Shown: positions 1 to 10,707, counted from the first letter of the stretch. The stretch: DNA of 64,000 nucleotides from Pseudomonas putida (GCF_016406145.1 NZ_CP066306.1:2046001-2110000), one strand, 5' to 3'. Notes: a model not told the origin generated them from the sequence alone. Numbers and translations are program-made.

Positions 1-168
1 CGCTGGACGATCGACGCAGCAGTCGAGCAGGCCGTGCCGGTACCGGTGCTGTCAAGCGCGCTGTTCGCCCGGTTCCGCTCACGTCAGCAGCAAGGCACCT
101 ACGGCGACAAGGTCCTCTCGGCCATGCGCCTGGGCTTCGGTGGCCACGTCGAGAAGAAAGGCCAATGA
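1..168 (+). CDS. gnd: 6-phosphogluconate dehydrogenase, C-terminal end (partial)
   Basis: This is the last 55 codons of a gene that starts left of the window. The reading frame is open from base 1 and ends RWTIDAAV...[17 protein letters not shown], the typical C-terminal tail of 6-phosphogluconate dehydrogenase, where residues of this tail reach into the partner subunit's active site. The enzyme oxidises and decarboxylates 6-phosphogluconate to ribulose 5-phosphate. The stop codon overlaps the zwf start (ATGA), so the two pentose-phosphate genes are translationally coupled. Only the tail is visible, so the call leans on the overlap with zwf. Confidence 0.85.
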   Translation, partial: RWTIDAAVEQAVPVPVLSSALFARFRSRQQQGTYGDKVLSAMRLGFGGHVEKKGQ

Positions 169-1670
169 CCGAACAGACCACTCCTGCAGCTGGCCCTTGT
201 ACCTTGTTCCTGTTCGGTGCCAACGGTGACCTGGTCAAGCGCCTGCTGATGCCGGCGCTGTACAACCTGGGCCGGGATGGCCTGCTCGACCGCAACCTGC
301 GCATCGTTGGTGTGGACCATAATGCCGCCACTGCCGAGGAGTTCGCCGAGCGTCTGCATGCGTTCATGCGTGAACGCGACAAGGGCGGCGAGGGCGCTGC
401 CAAGTGCCTGGACGAAAAACTTTGGGCGCGCCTGGCCAAGCGCCTGGACTACCAGACCGGCGACTTCCTGGACCCGGCCACCTATACCGCGCTGGCCAAG
501 CGCATCGACAAGACCAGCCATGGCAACGCCATTTTCTACCTGGCCACCTCGCCACGCTTTTTCCCCGAGGTTGCCCAGCGCCTGGGTGATGCCGGCTTGC
601 TCGACGAGTCTGGTGGTGGCTACCGCCGGGTCGTGGTGGAAAAACCCTTCGGCACCGACCTGGCCAGTGCCGAGGCGCTCAATGCCTGCCTGCTCAAAGT
701 GATGAGCGAGCGGCAGATCTACCGCATCGATCATTATCTGGGCAAGGAGACGGTGCAGAACATCCTGGTCAGCCGTTTTTCCAATGGCTTGTTCGAGTCG
801 TTCTGGAACAACCACTACATCGACCATGTGCAGATCACGGCCGCCGAAACGGTGGGCGTCGAGACTCGCGGTGGGTTCTATGACCACACCGGTGCCTTGC
901 GCGACATGGTGCCCAACCACCTGTTCCAGTTGCTGGCGATGGTTGCCATGGAGCCGCCTGCAGCTTTTGGCGCAGATGCCGTGCGCGGCGAAAAAGCCAA
1001 GGTGATCGGCGCTATCCGTCCCTGGTCGACGAAGATGGCACTGAAGAACTCCGTGCGCGGCCAGTACACCGCGGGCAAGCAGGGCCGCAAGCGCCTGGCC
1101 GGGTATCGCCAGGAAGACAGGGTGGCGGCCGACAGTCAGACCGAAACCTACGTGGCCTTGAAGGTGATGATCGACAACTGGCGCTGGGCTGGCGTGCCGT
1201 TCTACCTGCGAACCGGCAAACGCATGAGCGTGCGCGATACCGAGATTGCCATCTGCTTCAAGCCTGCGCCTTATGCTCAGTTTCGCGAATCCGAGCTGGA
1301 GCGGCCCAAGCCCAATTACTTGAAGATCCAGATCCAGCCCAACGAAGGCATGTGGTTCGACCTGCAAGCCAAGCGCCCGGGCCCGGAACTGGTGATGGAA
1401 AACGTCGAGCTGGGGTTCGCCTACAAGGATTTCTTCAAGATGACCCCGGCCACGGGGTACGAGACCTTGATCTACGACTGCCTGACCGGCGACCAGACCT
1501 TGTTCCAGCGTGCCGACAACATCGAGAACGGCTGGCGTGCGGTGCAGCCGTTTCTGGATGCCTGGGCGCAGGACGGCGAGGTGCATGAGTACCCGGCGGG
1601 CGAGGATGGGCCAGAGGCTGGCAATGAGTTGCTGACCCGTGACAAGCGCGAGTGGCACCGGTTGGGATGA
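165..1670 (+). CDS. zwf: Glucose-6-phosphate 1-dehydrogenase
   Basis: A 501-residue cytosolic enzyme that oxidises glucose 6-phosphate to 6-phosphogluconolactone, feeding the pentose-phosphate and Entner-Doudoroff routes. The N-terminal nucleotide-binding segment reads [20 protein letters not shown] (the family GASGDLA/T loop, here GANGDLV, residues 17-23). The active-site signature [13 protein letters not shown] lies near residues 187-199, and [11 protein letters not shown] supplies the conserved substrate-contacting Lys. Length is normal for the family (about 490). The ATG overlaps the gnd stop by four bases. Pseudomonads often carry several zwf paralogues; pairing with gnd suggests the pentose-phosphate copy rather than the hex-regulated one, which is inference. 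Confidence 0.96.
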   Translation: MTEQTTPAAGPCTLFLFGANGDLVKRLLMPALYNLGRDGLLDRNLRIVGVDHNAATAEEFAERLHAFMRERDKGGEGAAKCLDEKLWARLAKRLDYQTGDFLDPATYTALAKRIDKTSHGNAIFYLATSPRFFPEVAQRLGDAGLLDESGGGYRRVVVEKPFGTDLASAEALNACLLKVMSERQIYRIDHYLGKETVQNILVSRFSNGLFESFWNNHYIDHVQITAAETVGVETRGGFYDHTGALRDMVPNHLFQLLAMVAMEPPAAFGADAVRGEKAKVIGAIRPWSTKMALKNSVRGQYTAGKQGRKRLAGYRQEDRVAADSQTETYVALKVMIDNWRWAGVPFYLRTGKRMSVRDTEIAICFKPAPYAQFRESELERPKPNYLKIQIQPNEGMWFDLQAKRPGPELVMENVELGFAYKDFFKMTPATGYETLIYDCLTGDQTLFQRADNIENGWRAVQPFLDAWAQDGEVHEYPAGEDGPEAGNELLTRDKREWHRLG

Positions 1671-1676
1671 TCGCAC

Positions 1677-1693
1677 GGCCCACTGTGTGGGCC
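1677..1693 (+). other. Hairpin between zwf and the GH15 gene
   Basis: GGCCCAC, loop tgt, GTGGGCC: a perfect 7-bp stem just after the zwf stop. No T-run follows, so it is not a canonical terminator; it may stabilise the upstream mRNA or weakly attenuate read-through. Confidence 0.45.
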
Positions 1694-1717
1694 AGACAGT
1701 TGCATTAAGGAGATCCA

Positions 1718-3512
1718 ATGCCTGCCCACATCGAAGACTATGCGCTGCTCGGCAACTGCCGCAGTGCCGCCCTGGTCAGCCGTGACGGTTCCATCGACTG
1801 GCTGTGCCTGCCACGCTTCGATGCCCCGGCCGTGTTCGCGGCGCTGCTGGGCAATGAAGAAAACGGTCGCTGGCGCCTGGCCCCCAGCGACTCCATCGAG
1901 CATGTCAGCCGGCGCTACCAGCAAGATACCCTGGTGCTGGAAACCACCTGGGTGACTGCCAGTGGCCGCGCCCGTGTGCTGGACTTCATGCCGCTGGACG
2001 ACATCAATTCGGTCGTGCGCATCGTCGACGGCATTGCCGGCGAAACCAACTTTGAAATGGACCTGGTGATGCGCTTCGACTACGGCCGCAGCGTACCCTG
2101 GGTGGAAAAGCTCGACCCCCTGACCCTGAGCGCCGTCGCCGGTCCCGACCGGCTGATCCTGTGCAGCACGGTGGCCTCGCACGCCCGCGACCACCACACT
2201 GTCGCGCGCTTTCGGGTGTGCGCCGGTGAGCGCCAGGTGTTCAGCCTGCGGCATCAACCTTCGCACCTGCCGGTACAACCCGACTGCGATATCGAACATG
2301 CCCTGGAGCACACCGTCAGCCAGTGGCAGGCCTTTGCCGCCCGCTGCCCGGACGTCGGCCCCTACAGCGCGAGCGTGCGCCGTTCATTGCTCACCCTCAA
2401 GGCCATGACGTATGCCCCTACCGGTGGCATCGTTGCGGCCGTCACCACCTCGCTGCCCGAAAGCATCGGCCGAGCGCAACTGGGACTATCGCTTCTGCTG
2501 GCTGCGCGATGCCACCATGACCCTGCTGGCGTTCATGAACCTGGGGTACTTCGACGAAGCGCAGGCCTGGCGTGAGTGGCTGCTGCGTTCGGTGGCCGGC
2601 AACCCGGAGCAGATGCAGATCATGTACGGCCTGGCGGGCGAGCGAGACCTGCAGGAATACACCCTGCCGTGGCTGGCCGGGTATGAGCACTCGCAGCCGG
2701 TGCGGGTGGGCAACGCTGCCGCTCAGCAGAGGCAACTGGACATCTACGGCGAGGTCGCCGACGCCATGGCCCAGGCGATAAAGGGCGGATTGCCCAGGCA
2801 CCCACGCAGTGCGGCGATTTCCCGCCTGATCATGCCCTACCTGGAGCGCATCTGGCGTGAGCCGGACGAAGGCATCTGGGAGGTGCGTGGTGGCAGGCAG
2901 CACTTCGTGCATTCCAAGGTCATGGCCTGGGTCGCATTCGACCGCGCGGCGGGGTTGGCTGAGACCACCGAGGAGGGCAGTGAGCGCGGGCAGTATTACC
3001 GGCAGGTGGCAGATGAGATCCGCCGTGAGGTGTGTGAGCAGGGGCTCGATGCCAAAGGCCTGCATTTCGTCCAGGCCTATGGCTCGAGCGAAATGGACGC
3101 CAGCCTGCTGCAGATCGCCCTCACCGGGTTCCTGCCGGCCCAGGATGAGCGATTTCTGCGCACGCTCGAACAGATCGAGCAGCGCCTGCTGAAAAACGGC
3201 TTGCTGATGCGCTATGACAGTGACCGCTGCAGTGACGGCCTGACGCCGGGTGAAGGGACTTTCCTGGTGTGTTCGTTCTGGTTGGCCGATGTGTATGTGC
3301 TGTTGGGGCGCCAGGGCGAGGCGCAGGCGCTGTACGAGAAGCTGACCGGGCTGTGCAATGACGTGGGCCTGCTGGCCGAGCAGTACGACCCGGCAGGCAA
3401 GCGCATGTTGGGCAACTTCCCCCAGGCGTTCAGCCACATCGGCATCATCAACACGGCGTTGAACCTGCACCGGGCGCAGTGCCCGGCAAGGGATCGGGCC
3501 CAGTGTGGTTGA
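1718..3512 (+). pseudogene. GH15-family glucan hydrolase/trehalase-like, frameshifted
   Basis: Two overlapping frames together form one GH15 (glucoamylase/trehalase-like) protein of about 598 residues, the usual family length. The first frame (from ATG 1718, behind an AAGGAG site) starts MPAHIEDYALLGNCRSAALV and stays collinear with the family to TSLPESIG near base 2468. The next family block, ERNWDYRFCWLRDATMTL, is in the following frame, which continues to 3512 and holds WEVRGGRQHFVHSKVMAW and DGLTPGEGTFLVCSFWLADV, where the acidic catalytic residues are expected. 'atcggccgagcgcaac' looks like a two-base loss from a GGC GGC GAG CGC AAC type sequence. As written, the first product stops at 2575 and lacks the catalytic half. 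It may be a true pseudogene or a sequencing error; both halves still look under selection. Confidence 0.85.
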
Positions 3513-3585
3513 AGGGCATGGCTACTCGTATTCAGCGAAATGACCGGAGTAGACTAGTGCCAAGAGCAATCGACAAGGAATACGC

Positions 3586-3633
3586 ATGAGCGTTCGTCGC
3601 CATAGGCTGGCAGTCAGGGCATCGCAATTCTGA
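3586..3633 (+). CDS. Possible 15-residue leader ORF coupled to the TetR gene
   Basis: ATG at 3586, five bases after AAGGAA, opens a 15-codon frame (MSVRRHRLAVRASQF). Its TGA at 3631-3633 shares a base with the regulator's ATG (TGATG). The regulator itself has no convincing ribosome-binding site close to its ATG, so reinitiation from this short frame would explain how it is translated. The peptide matches nothing I recognise. The support is layout only. Confidence 0.4.
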   Translation: MSVRRHRLAVRASQF

Positions 3634-4253
3634 TGGCCAACCACAAGATCGAAATTCGCCGTCGCAATATCGAGAAAATCCTCGTGGCCGCAGAAAAGGT
3701 GTTCGCCGAGAAAGGCTACGGCGCAACGTCCATGGGTGATATCGCCGAACAGGCCGAGCTGCCGCGCTCCAACCTGCATTACTATTTCAGCACCAAGGAT
3801 GAGCTGTTTCGCGCGGTGCTGCAGGACCTGCTGGATGTGTGGAAACAGGATGCGCTGTGCTTCGAGAACTTCGACGACCCGCGAGTGGTGCTGACCAGCT
3901 ACATTCGCGCCAAGATGGGCCATTCGCGCTCACGCCCGCTGGGCTCGAAGATCTGGGCCGAAGAGATGCTGCATGGCGCGCCGCTGCTTGGGGTGAGCCT
4001 GGATGACAGCCTGGTGCCCTGGGCGAAGCTGAAGGTAGACAAGATTCGCCGCTGGGTGGAGGAGGGGCGCATCCTGCCGGTGGAGCCTTCGGCGCTGCTG
4101 TACATGATCTGGGCTTCGACCCAGCACTATGCCGACTTCGGTTACCAGGTGGCTGTGCTCAATGGCGGTGAGCCGTTGTCGGACCTGGCGTTCGAGAGTG
4201 CGGTACAGACGGTGACGAGTGTGATCCTGCGCGGTATCGGCCTGGAGCCTTGA
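3633..4253 (+). CDS. TetR/AcrR-family regulator, RutR-like
   Basis: A 206-residue DNA-binding repressor. Residues 1-60 form the TetR helix-turn-helix (GYGATSMGDIAEQAELPRSNLHYYF). The C-terminal part matches the ligand-binding domain of E. coli RutR as I recall it, notably GAPL and MIWASTQHYADFGYQV. RutR senses uracil/thymine and controls pyrimidine use. The gene lies directly beside the convergent preA, so control of the pre/dihydropyrimidinase/NCS1 genes is the natural inference. The start is set by the TGATG junction with the upstream mini-ORF. The nearest upstream in-frame codon in this frame is a stop, so no longer ATG/GTG form exists. Confidence 0.85.
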   Translation: MANHKIEIRRRNIEKILVAAEKVFAEKGYGATSMGDIAEQAELPRSNLHYYFSTKDELFRAVLQDLLDVWKQDALCFENFDDPRVVLTSYIRAKMGHSRSRPLGSKIWAEEMLHGAPLLGVSLDDSLVPWAKLKVDKIRRWVEEGRILPVEPSALLYMIWASTQHYADFGYQVAVLNGGEPLSDLAFESAVQTVTSVILRGIGLEP

Positions 4254-4272
4254 TGAGTGCATCGCGGTTTCG

Positions 4273-4316
4273 TGTAGGAGCGGCCTTGTGTCGCGAAAGG
4301 GCCGCAAAGCGGCCCC
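4273..4316. repeat. REP-type repeat
   Basis: 'tgtaggagcggccttgtg' followed by 'gggccgcaaagcggcccc' is one of the common REP forms of P. putida-group genomes. The GGGCCGC/GCGGCCC arms pair. It lies between the convergent TetR and preA stops, where REPs usually sit. Confidence 0.75.
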
Positions 4317-4331
4317 AGCGATTCCCAGGCG

Positions 4332-5606
4332 TCAGCTCGCTTCGCGGTAGGGGTTGCGCGGGTCCTGCGTCCAGTTCAGGTATGGCTTGCCGGTATCCTG
4401 CGCCACCATGTCGATGCAGTTTTCCACCGGGCAGGTGATCTGGCACAGGTTGCAGCCCACACATTCGTCTTCGATCACGCTATAGGCATGGGTCCCGTCA
4501 GCCTTCAGCGTACTGGCAATGGCCTGGTGCGATGTGTCCTCACAGGCGATGTGGCAGCGCCCGCAACCGATGCAGGCATCCTGGTCGATGTGCGCCACCG
4601 ATTTGTAGTTGATGTCCAGGTACTTCCAGTCGGTGGTGTGCGCCACGGCCTGGCCGCGGAATGCTTCGAGGTTCTGGTGCCCGTGCTGGTCCATCCAGCG
4701 CGCCAAACCGTCCTGCATGTCCTCGACAATACGAAAACCGTGCAGCATCGCCGCAGTGCACACCTGCACCGCGCCACTGCCCAAGGCAATGAACTCGGCC
4801 GCGTCACGCCAGTTGCCGATACCCCCGATGCCACAGATCGGTAGCCCGCGCGTTTGTGGGTCGCGGGCAATCTCGGCGACCATGTTCAGGGCGATGGGTT
4901 TGACCGCCGAGCCGCAGTAGCCGCCGTGGGTGCTCTGATCACCGACGATCGGGTGGGCAACCATACGGTCCAGGTCGACGCTGGTGATGGAGTTGATGGT
5001 GTTGATCAGCGACACGGCATCGGCGCCACCGCGATGAGCCGCACGCGCCGACTGGCGGATGTCGGTGATGTTGGGCGTGAGCTTGACGATCACCGGCAAC
5101 GCGCAGTGCGTCTTGCACCAGCGGGTGACCATTTCCACGTACTCCGGCACCTGGCCGACCGCCGCGCCCATGCCGCGCTCGGGCATGCCATGCGGGCAGC
5201 CGAAGTTCAGTTCGATCCCGTCGGCGCCGGTGGCTTCCACCAGCGGCAGGATGAATTTCCATGATTCTTCGATGCACGGCACCATCAGCGAGACGATCAG
5301 CGCACGGTCTGGCCAATCTTTCTTCACCTGGGTGATTTCACGCAGGTTGATTTCCAGCGAGCGGTCGGTAATCAGCTCGATATTGTTGATGCCCTGCACC
5401 AGCCGATTGGCGCCGTAATGCGCCGAGTAGCGCGACGACACGTTGACCGCTGCCGGGTCCTCGCCCAAGGTCTTCCAGACCACGCCGCCCCAGCCGGCCT
5501 CGAAGGCGCGTACTACGTTGTAGGCCTTGTCGGTTGGTGGTGCAGAGGCCAGCCAGAAGGGGTTGGGTGCCTTGATGCCGGCGAATACGATAGACAAGTC
5601 GGCCAT
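4332..5606 (-). CDS. preA: NAD-dependent dihydropyrimidine dehydrogenase, subunit PreA
   Basis: A 424-residue FMN/Fe-S subunit that, with PreT, reduces uracil and thymine to 5,6-dihydropyrimidines, the first step of the reductive pathway. The dihydroorotate-dehydrogenase-like barrel starts LSIVFAGIKAPNPFWLASAP and includes GIELNFGCPHGMPERGMGAA. The active-site-loop sequence NFGCPHGM and the GSAVKPIAL FMN segment are visible. Two 4Fe-4S motifs close the protein: CIGCGRCHIACE and CVGCNLCQITCP, near residues 340-400. GGAGG lies nine bases before the ATG, inside the end of preT, whose stop abuts this start, so the two are co-translated. Confidence 0.95.
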   Translation of the reverse strand: MADLSIVFAGIKAPNPFWLASAPPTDKAYNVVRAFEAGWGGVVWKTLGEDPAAVNVSSRYSAHYGANRLVQGINNIELITDRSLEINLREITQVKKDWPDRALIVSLMVPCIEESWKFILPLVEATGADGIELNFGCPHGMPERGMGAAVGQVPEYVEMVTRWCKTHCALPVIVKLTPNITDIRQSARAAHRGGADAVSLINTINSITSVDLDRMVAHPIVGDQSTHGGYCGSAVKPIALNMVAEIARDPQTRGLPICGIGGIGNWRDAAEFIALGSGAVQVCTAAMLHGFRIVEDMQDGLARWMDQHGHQNLEAFRGQAVAHTTDWKYLDINYKSVAHIDQDACIGCGRCHIACEDTSHQAIASTLKADGTHAYSVIEDECVGCNLCQITCPVENCIDMVAQDTGKPYLNWTQDPRNPYREAS

Positions 5607-6974
5607 TTATGCAGCCTCCACATTGAGCATGAGTTGGGCATGGATGGCTTCGGCGGCCAGCTTGCCGTGTTGCACGGCCTGGACGGTAAGGTCCTGGCCC
5701 AGGGCGGTGCAGTCACCACCGGCGTAGACGCCCGGCAGGCTGGTGCGCATGCCCTCGTCGACGCGAATGCGCTCGCCGTCGCGGGCCAGTTGCGCCGCTA
5801 GCGGGTCGTTGAGGCTTTGTTCGTCGAAGCGTTGGCCGATGGCTTTGAAGATGGCGTCGGCGGCCAGCTCGAAGGTCTCACCGGTGTCGCGCAGGCGGCC
5901 ATCAGCCAATTCGGTGCGGGCGAAGCGCATGCCCCGCACGCGGTTGTCGTCGTCCAGCAGTACGGCGTCGGGGCGGGCCCAGGTGTGCAGGCGCACTTGA
6001 TTGGCCTTGGCGATGTCTTGCTCGTGGCCGGTTGCGCCCATGTCGGCGTAGCCGCGGCGGTATACCAGGTTGACATCGCGGGCACCCAGGCGGCTCATCT
6101 GTACCGCCATGTCGATAGCGGTGTTGCCGGCTCCGATCACCAGGCAACGCTCTGCCAGTGGCAGTTGCGAAAGATCATCCGCCTGGCGTAGCTCACGGAT
6201 GTAGTCGGTGGCGGCGAGCATGCCGGGCGCCTCTTCGCCAGGCAGGCCGAGCTGGCGTATGGCGTTCAGGCCAAGGCCGAGGAATACCGCGTCGTACTGA
6301 TCGCGCAGCTCTGTCAGGTTCAGGTTGTCGCCCAAGCGTTGGCCGTGGCGCATTTCGATGCCGCCGATACCGAGCAGGAATTCCACTTCGCGCTGGGCAT
6401 AGTCGTCCACCAGCTTGTAGCGGGCGATGCCGTACTCGTTCAGGCCGCCGGCCTTGTCGCAGGCCTCGAACACCACTACCTCGTGGCCATGCATGGCCAG
6501 GCGATGTGCGCAGGACAGCCCGGCGGGGCCCGCGCCGACCACGGCAATACGCTTGCCGGTGGCTGGCGAGCGTTTGAACGGGTGCTCTGTGAACCCTGCA
6601 TTGTCCAGGGCATAGCGCTGCAGCTGGCCGATCAATACCGGTGCGCATTCCTGGGCGTTGTTGCGCACGCAGGCCTGCTGGCAAAGAATCTCGGTGGGGC
6701 ACACGCGGGCGCAGCTGCCGCCCAGGATGTTGGCCGAAAGGATGCGCTCGGCGGCACCTTGCAGGTTTTCGTCGCTGATGCGGTGAATGAACGAGGGAAT
6801 GTCGATCTCGCTGGGGCATGCATTGACACAGGGTGCGTCGTAGCAATACAGGCAGCGAGCGCTTTCCACCGCTGCCTGGCGGGCGGTGAGGGGCGGCGCG
6901 AGGTCGCTGAATTGCTCGGCCAACTGGTCGGCGCCGGCCCGGGGGCGCGGCAAGTGGTTCAGGGCATCGATCAC
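5607..6974 (-). CDS. preT: NAD-dependent dihydropyrimidine dehydrogenase, subunit PreT
   Basis: A 455-residue flavoprotein that takes electrons from NAD(P)H and passes them to PreA. The N-terminal Fe-S region has CLYCYDAPCVNACP and CARVCPTEILCQQAC. It is followed by the FAD-binding VVGAGPAGLSCAHRLAM and the NAD-binding VIGAGNTAIDMAVQMSR, and ends with the FAD motif VYAGGDCT. I place the start at GTG 6974 (V-IDALNHLPRPRAG) behind AGAGAGG. The longer open frame to 7130 crosses a REP and does not resemble the family. It is followed directly by preA and preceded by the dihydropyrimidinase gene on the same strand. Confidence 0.93.
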   Translation of the reverse strand: MIDALNHLPRPRAGADQLAEQFSDLAPPLTARQAAVESARCLYCYDAPCVNACPSEIDIPSFIHRISDENLQGAAERILSANILGGSCARVCPTEILCQQACVRNNAQECAPVLIGQLQRYALDNAGFTEHPFKRSPATGKRIAVVGAGPAGLSCAHRLAMHGHEVVVFEACDKAGGLNEYGIARYKLVDDYAQREVEFLLGIGGIEMRHGQRLGDNLNLTELRDQYDAVFLGLGLNAIRQLGLPGEEAPGMLAATDYIRELRQADDLSQLPLAERCLVIGAGNTAIDMAVQMSRLGARDVNLVYRRGYADMGATGHEQDIAKANQVRLHTWARPDAVLLDDDNRVRGMRFARTELADGRLRDTGETFELAADAIFKAIGQRFDEQSLNDPLAAQLARDGERIRVDEGMRTSLPGVYAGGDCTALGQDLTVQAVQHGKLAAEAIHAQLMLNVEAA

Positions 6975-7027
6975 GGTTGTAGCCTCTCTTTTTTTATCGG
7001 GCTTGAGGTGGGGGCACCATGCGCCCC

Positions 7028-7127
7028 GATCGCCGGCAAGCCGGCTCCCACAGGTACAGTGATGTCCCTGGGAGCGATGCTTCCCCTGTAGGAGCTGGCT
7101 TGCCGGCGATGGGCTGCGCAGCAGCCC
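7028..7127. repeat. Inverted REP pair plus hairpin between dihydropyrimidinase and preT
   Basis: 'gatcgccggcaagccggctc' (7028 on) and 'tgtaggagctggcttgccgg' (7087 on) are head-to-head REP copies. They are followed by GGGCTGC gca GCAGCCC (7111-7127), a 7-bp hairpin. The pair separates two co-oriented genes of one pathway, so it may act as mRNA processing or differential-expression signal. Confidence 0.8.
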
Positions 7128-7135
7128 CAACAGCT

Positions 7136-8614
<1,479 letters not shown>

Positions 8615-8656
8615 TCAATTGTTATGCGCCAGTGGCTGGAGGATGAATTTCAATCC

Positions 8657-8670
8657 TGTCAGGCCTGACA
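8657..8670. promoter_or_regulatory. 14-bp perfect palindrome, candidate operator
   Basis: TGTCAGGCCTGACA is fully self-complementary and lies 82 bases upstream of the dihydropyrimidinase ATG. The flanks partly extend the dyad. It suits a dimeric repressor; which regulator binds is unknown. Confidence 0.5.
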
Positions 8671-8773
8671 AGAATGGAATTTAGATGCTCATTGTGGATT
8701 GTTCAAGAAAATAATTTATGAGCTTATAACGTCTATAAATAATTGTTTTTTAAAGATTAATTTCAATAATCAC

Positions 8774-8801
8774 CAAAATGGTGAGGCCTTTCACCATTTT
8801 G
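8774..8801. promoter_or_regulatory. 11-bp inverted repeat, candidate operator
   Basis: CAAAATGGTGA, six-base spacer, TCACCATTTTG: arms are perfectly complementary. It sits in the AT-rich part, just upstream of the TTGACA hexamer at 8808 that may drive the permease. It could instead form an RNA hairpin in a leftward leader. Confidence 0.5.
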
Positions 8802-8961
8802 ACGCACTTGACAAGAAGCCAAATTGGTCAAGATTTTCCATGCAAAATCAGCTGCTTGAAACCTGGCTGGGAGGCGCAGGGAGCGCCACTGAAAAACCAG
8901 GCTGCACCAGTTTGAAACCTGATGCAGAAGCCAGGGCCGGCCCATGGCGCTGAAAGCGGCA

Positions 8962-8987
8962 GGCGATGGAATGACCGTGCCATCGCC
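8962..8987 (+). other. Leader hairpin upstream of the NCS1 permease
   Basis: GGCGATGG, ten-base loop, CCATCGCC: a perfect 8-bp stem about 205 bases before the permease ATG. It is followed at 9031-9075 by strongly self-complementary GGCCGGCC-rich sequence. If transcription starts near 8840, both lie in the 5' untranslated leader. I recognise no known riboswitch class. Confidence 0.4.
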
Positions 8988-9191
8988 TCAAGCGGATTAA
9001 TGCCTTGCAGATCAGTTGATTACCTGTGGTCGGCGGCGGCCGGCCGGGTAGGCGAAGGCCGGCCCGGCACGTATTTTGAGTACGGCCACAACCGCCAGGC
9101 CGGACCGAAGGAGCAGTACTGGTGGTGTATGTACTCCGGCCATCGCGTTAGCCCGATGAGCAGACAATTAGAAAAATCTGGAGAAGGCCCC

Positions 9192-10694
9192 ATGCAACAG
9201 AGCAGATCGCAAGTGATCGAGCAGGATGGCCTGTTCGAGCTGTCCGCAGGCAGTGACGTGCTCGACAGCCCGCGCTACAACCACGACATCGCCCCCACAA
9301 AAGTGCACCAGCGCACCTGGAACAAATGGCACATCACCGCATTGTGGGTGGGCATGTCCATCTGCGTGCCTACCTACACCCTGGGCGGCGTGCTCACGGC
9401 CTACTTTGGCCTGAGCGTGGGCGAGGCGCTGCTGGCGATCCTGCTGGCCAACCTCATCGTGCTGATCCCGCTCACCCTCAACGCCTTCCCAGGCACCAAG
9501 TACGGCATTCCCTTCCCTGTGTTGCTGCGTTCATCGTTCGGTATCTTCGGCTCCAACGTGCCGTGCCTGATACGCGCGGTGGTTGCCTGTGGCTGGTTCG
9601 GTATCCAGACGATGTTCGGCGGCTTGGCCATTCACCTGTTCCTGGGCTCGATCTTCGATGACTGGAAAGCGCTGGGTGGCACGGGCGAAGTGATCGGTTT
9701 CATGGTGTTCTGGGCCCTTAACCTGTGGGTGGTGTTGCGCGGCGCAGAATCTATCAAATGGCTCGAAACCTTGTCGGCGCCGCTGTTGGTGGCAGTCGGC
9801 TTTGGCCTGTTGTTCTGGGCGTTGCCGCACATGTCGATGACCGAGCTGCTGGCCCAGCCACCCAAGCGCCCGGAAGGGGCGAGCGTAGTGAGTTATTTCT
9901 GCGCCGGGCTGACTGCGATGGTCGGCTTCTGGGCCACGCTGTCACTGAACATTCCGGATTTCAGCCGCTACGCCAAGAGCCAGAAAGACCAGATTCTCGG
10001 GCAGATCTTCGGCCTGCCACTGACCATGTTCCTGTTCGCCTCCCTGGGGGTGGTGATGACCGCCGCCTCGGCGTCGCTGGTAGGTGAAACGGTGTCCGAC
10101 CCGGTGAGCCTGATCGGCAAGATCCAGAGCCCGGGCTGGGTGGCACTGGCCATGGCGTTGATCGTCATCGCCACGCTGTCGACCAACACTGCGGCCAACA
10201 TCGTTTCGCCGACCAACGACTTCCAGAACATTGCCCCGCGCCTGATCGGGCGCAGCCGCGCCGTGTGGCTGACAGGCTTCATCGGCCTGGCGCTGATGAG
10301 CCACGAGCTGCTGAAAAAACTCGGCTGGATCGTTTCCGACATCAGCCTGGAGAGCGTCTATTCCAACTGGCTGCTGGGGTACTCCAGCCTGCTTGGGCCG
10401 ATTGCCGGGATCATGGTGGTGGACTACTTCTTGATCCGTCGGCAGAAGCTGGATCTGGCCGGCCTGTACCGTGATGACATCTATCCGGCCTGGAACTGGG
10501 CAGGGTTTGCCGCCTTTGCGCTGCCTGTGGCACTGACCGTGATGGCCATTGGTAACAGCAGTTTCAGCTGGTTCTACGACTATGGCTGGTTCACCGGGTC
10601 GCTGCTTGGCGGGGTGCTGTACTACGCCCTGGGCGGCTTGGCGGTGCGTGGGCCAGTGCAGCCTGTGATCAATGCAGACAACAAAAACGCCTGA
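9192..10694 (+). CDS. NCS1-family nucleobase/hydantoin permease
   Basis: A 500-residue inner-membrane symporter of the nucleobase:cation symporter-1 family (Mhp1/PucI/FurE type), with about 12 membrane helices. The N-terminus (DSPRYNHDIAPTKVHQRTW) and NKWHITALWVGMSICVPTYT are family hallmarks, as are GTKYGIPFPVLLRSSFGIFG and STNTAANIVSPTNDFQNIAP. I start at ATG 9192, after GGAGAAGG; the frame stays open 90 codons further upstream but that stretch has no family likeness. It is followed at 13 bases by the carbamoylase gene and is divergent from the dihydropyrimidinase. Import of uracil, thymine or hydantoins is inferred from context. Confidence 0.92.
   Translation: MQQSRSQVIEQDGLFELSAGSDVLDSPRYNHDIAPTKVHQRTWNKWHITALWVGMSICVPTYTLGGVLTAYFGLSVGEALLAILLANLIVLIPLTLNAFPGTKYGIPFPVLLRSSFGIFGSNVPCLIRAVVACGWFGIQTMFGGLAIHLFLGSIFDDWKALGGTGEVIGFMVFWALNLWVVLRGAESIKWLETLSAPLLVAVGFGLLFWALPHMSMTELLAQPPKRPEGASVVSYFCAGLTAMVGFWATLSLNIPDFSRYAKSQKDQILGQIFGLPLTMFLFASLGVVMTAASASLVGETVSDPVSLIGKIQSPGWVALAMALIVIATLSTNTAANIVSPTNDFQNIAPRLIGRSRAVWLTGFIGLALMSHELLKKLGWIVSDISLESVYSNWLLGYSSLLGPIAGIMVVDYFLIRRQKLDLAGLYRDDIYPAWNWAGFAAFALPVALTVMAIGNSSFSWFYDYGWFTGSLLGGVLYYALGGLAVRGPVQPVINADNKNA
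10680..10687 (+). promoter_or_regulatory. Possible Hfq/Crc CA-motif before the carbamoylase start
   Basis: AACAAAAA fits the AANAANAA pattern bound by Hfq with Crc in Pseudomonas. It lies five bases before the GAGGAGG ribosome-binding site of the next gene, where binding blocks translation during catabolite repression. A single short match, so modest confidence. Confidence 0.35.
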
Positions 10695-10707
10695 GGAGGC
10701 CTGACCT

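Noticed and set aside
99..1718. 539-codon minus-strand open frame opposite zwf
   Set aside because: It is the mirror of a high-GC gene; zwf matches its family end to end and the minus frame has no recognisable motif.
9060..9130. Guanidine-II (mini-ykkC) riboswitch in the permease leader
   Set aside because: An ACGG occurs, but not as paired loops of two adjacent stems, which defines the class.
8922..9191. N-terminal extension of the NCS1 permease
   Set aside because: The 90 extra residues have no family similarity and a proper ribosome-binding site precedes ATG 9192.
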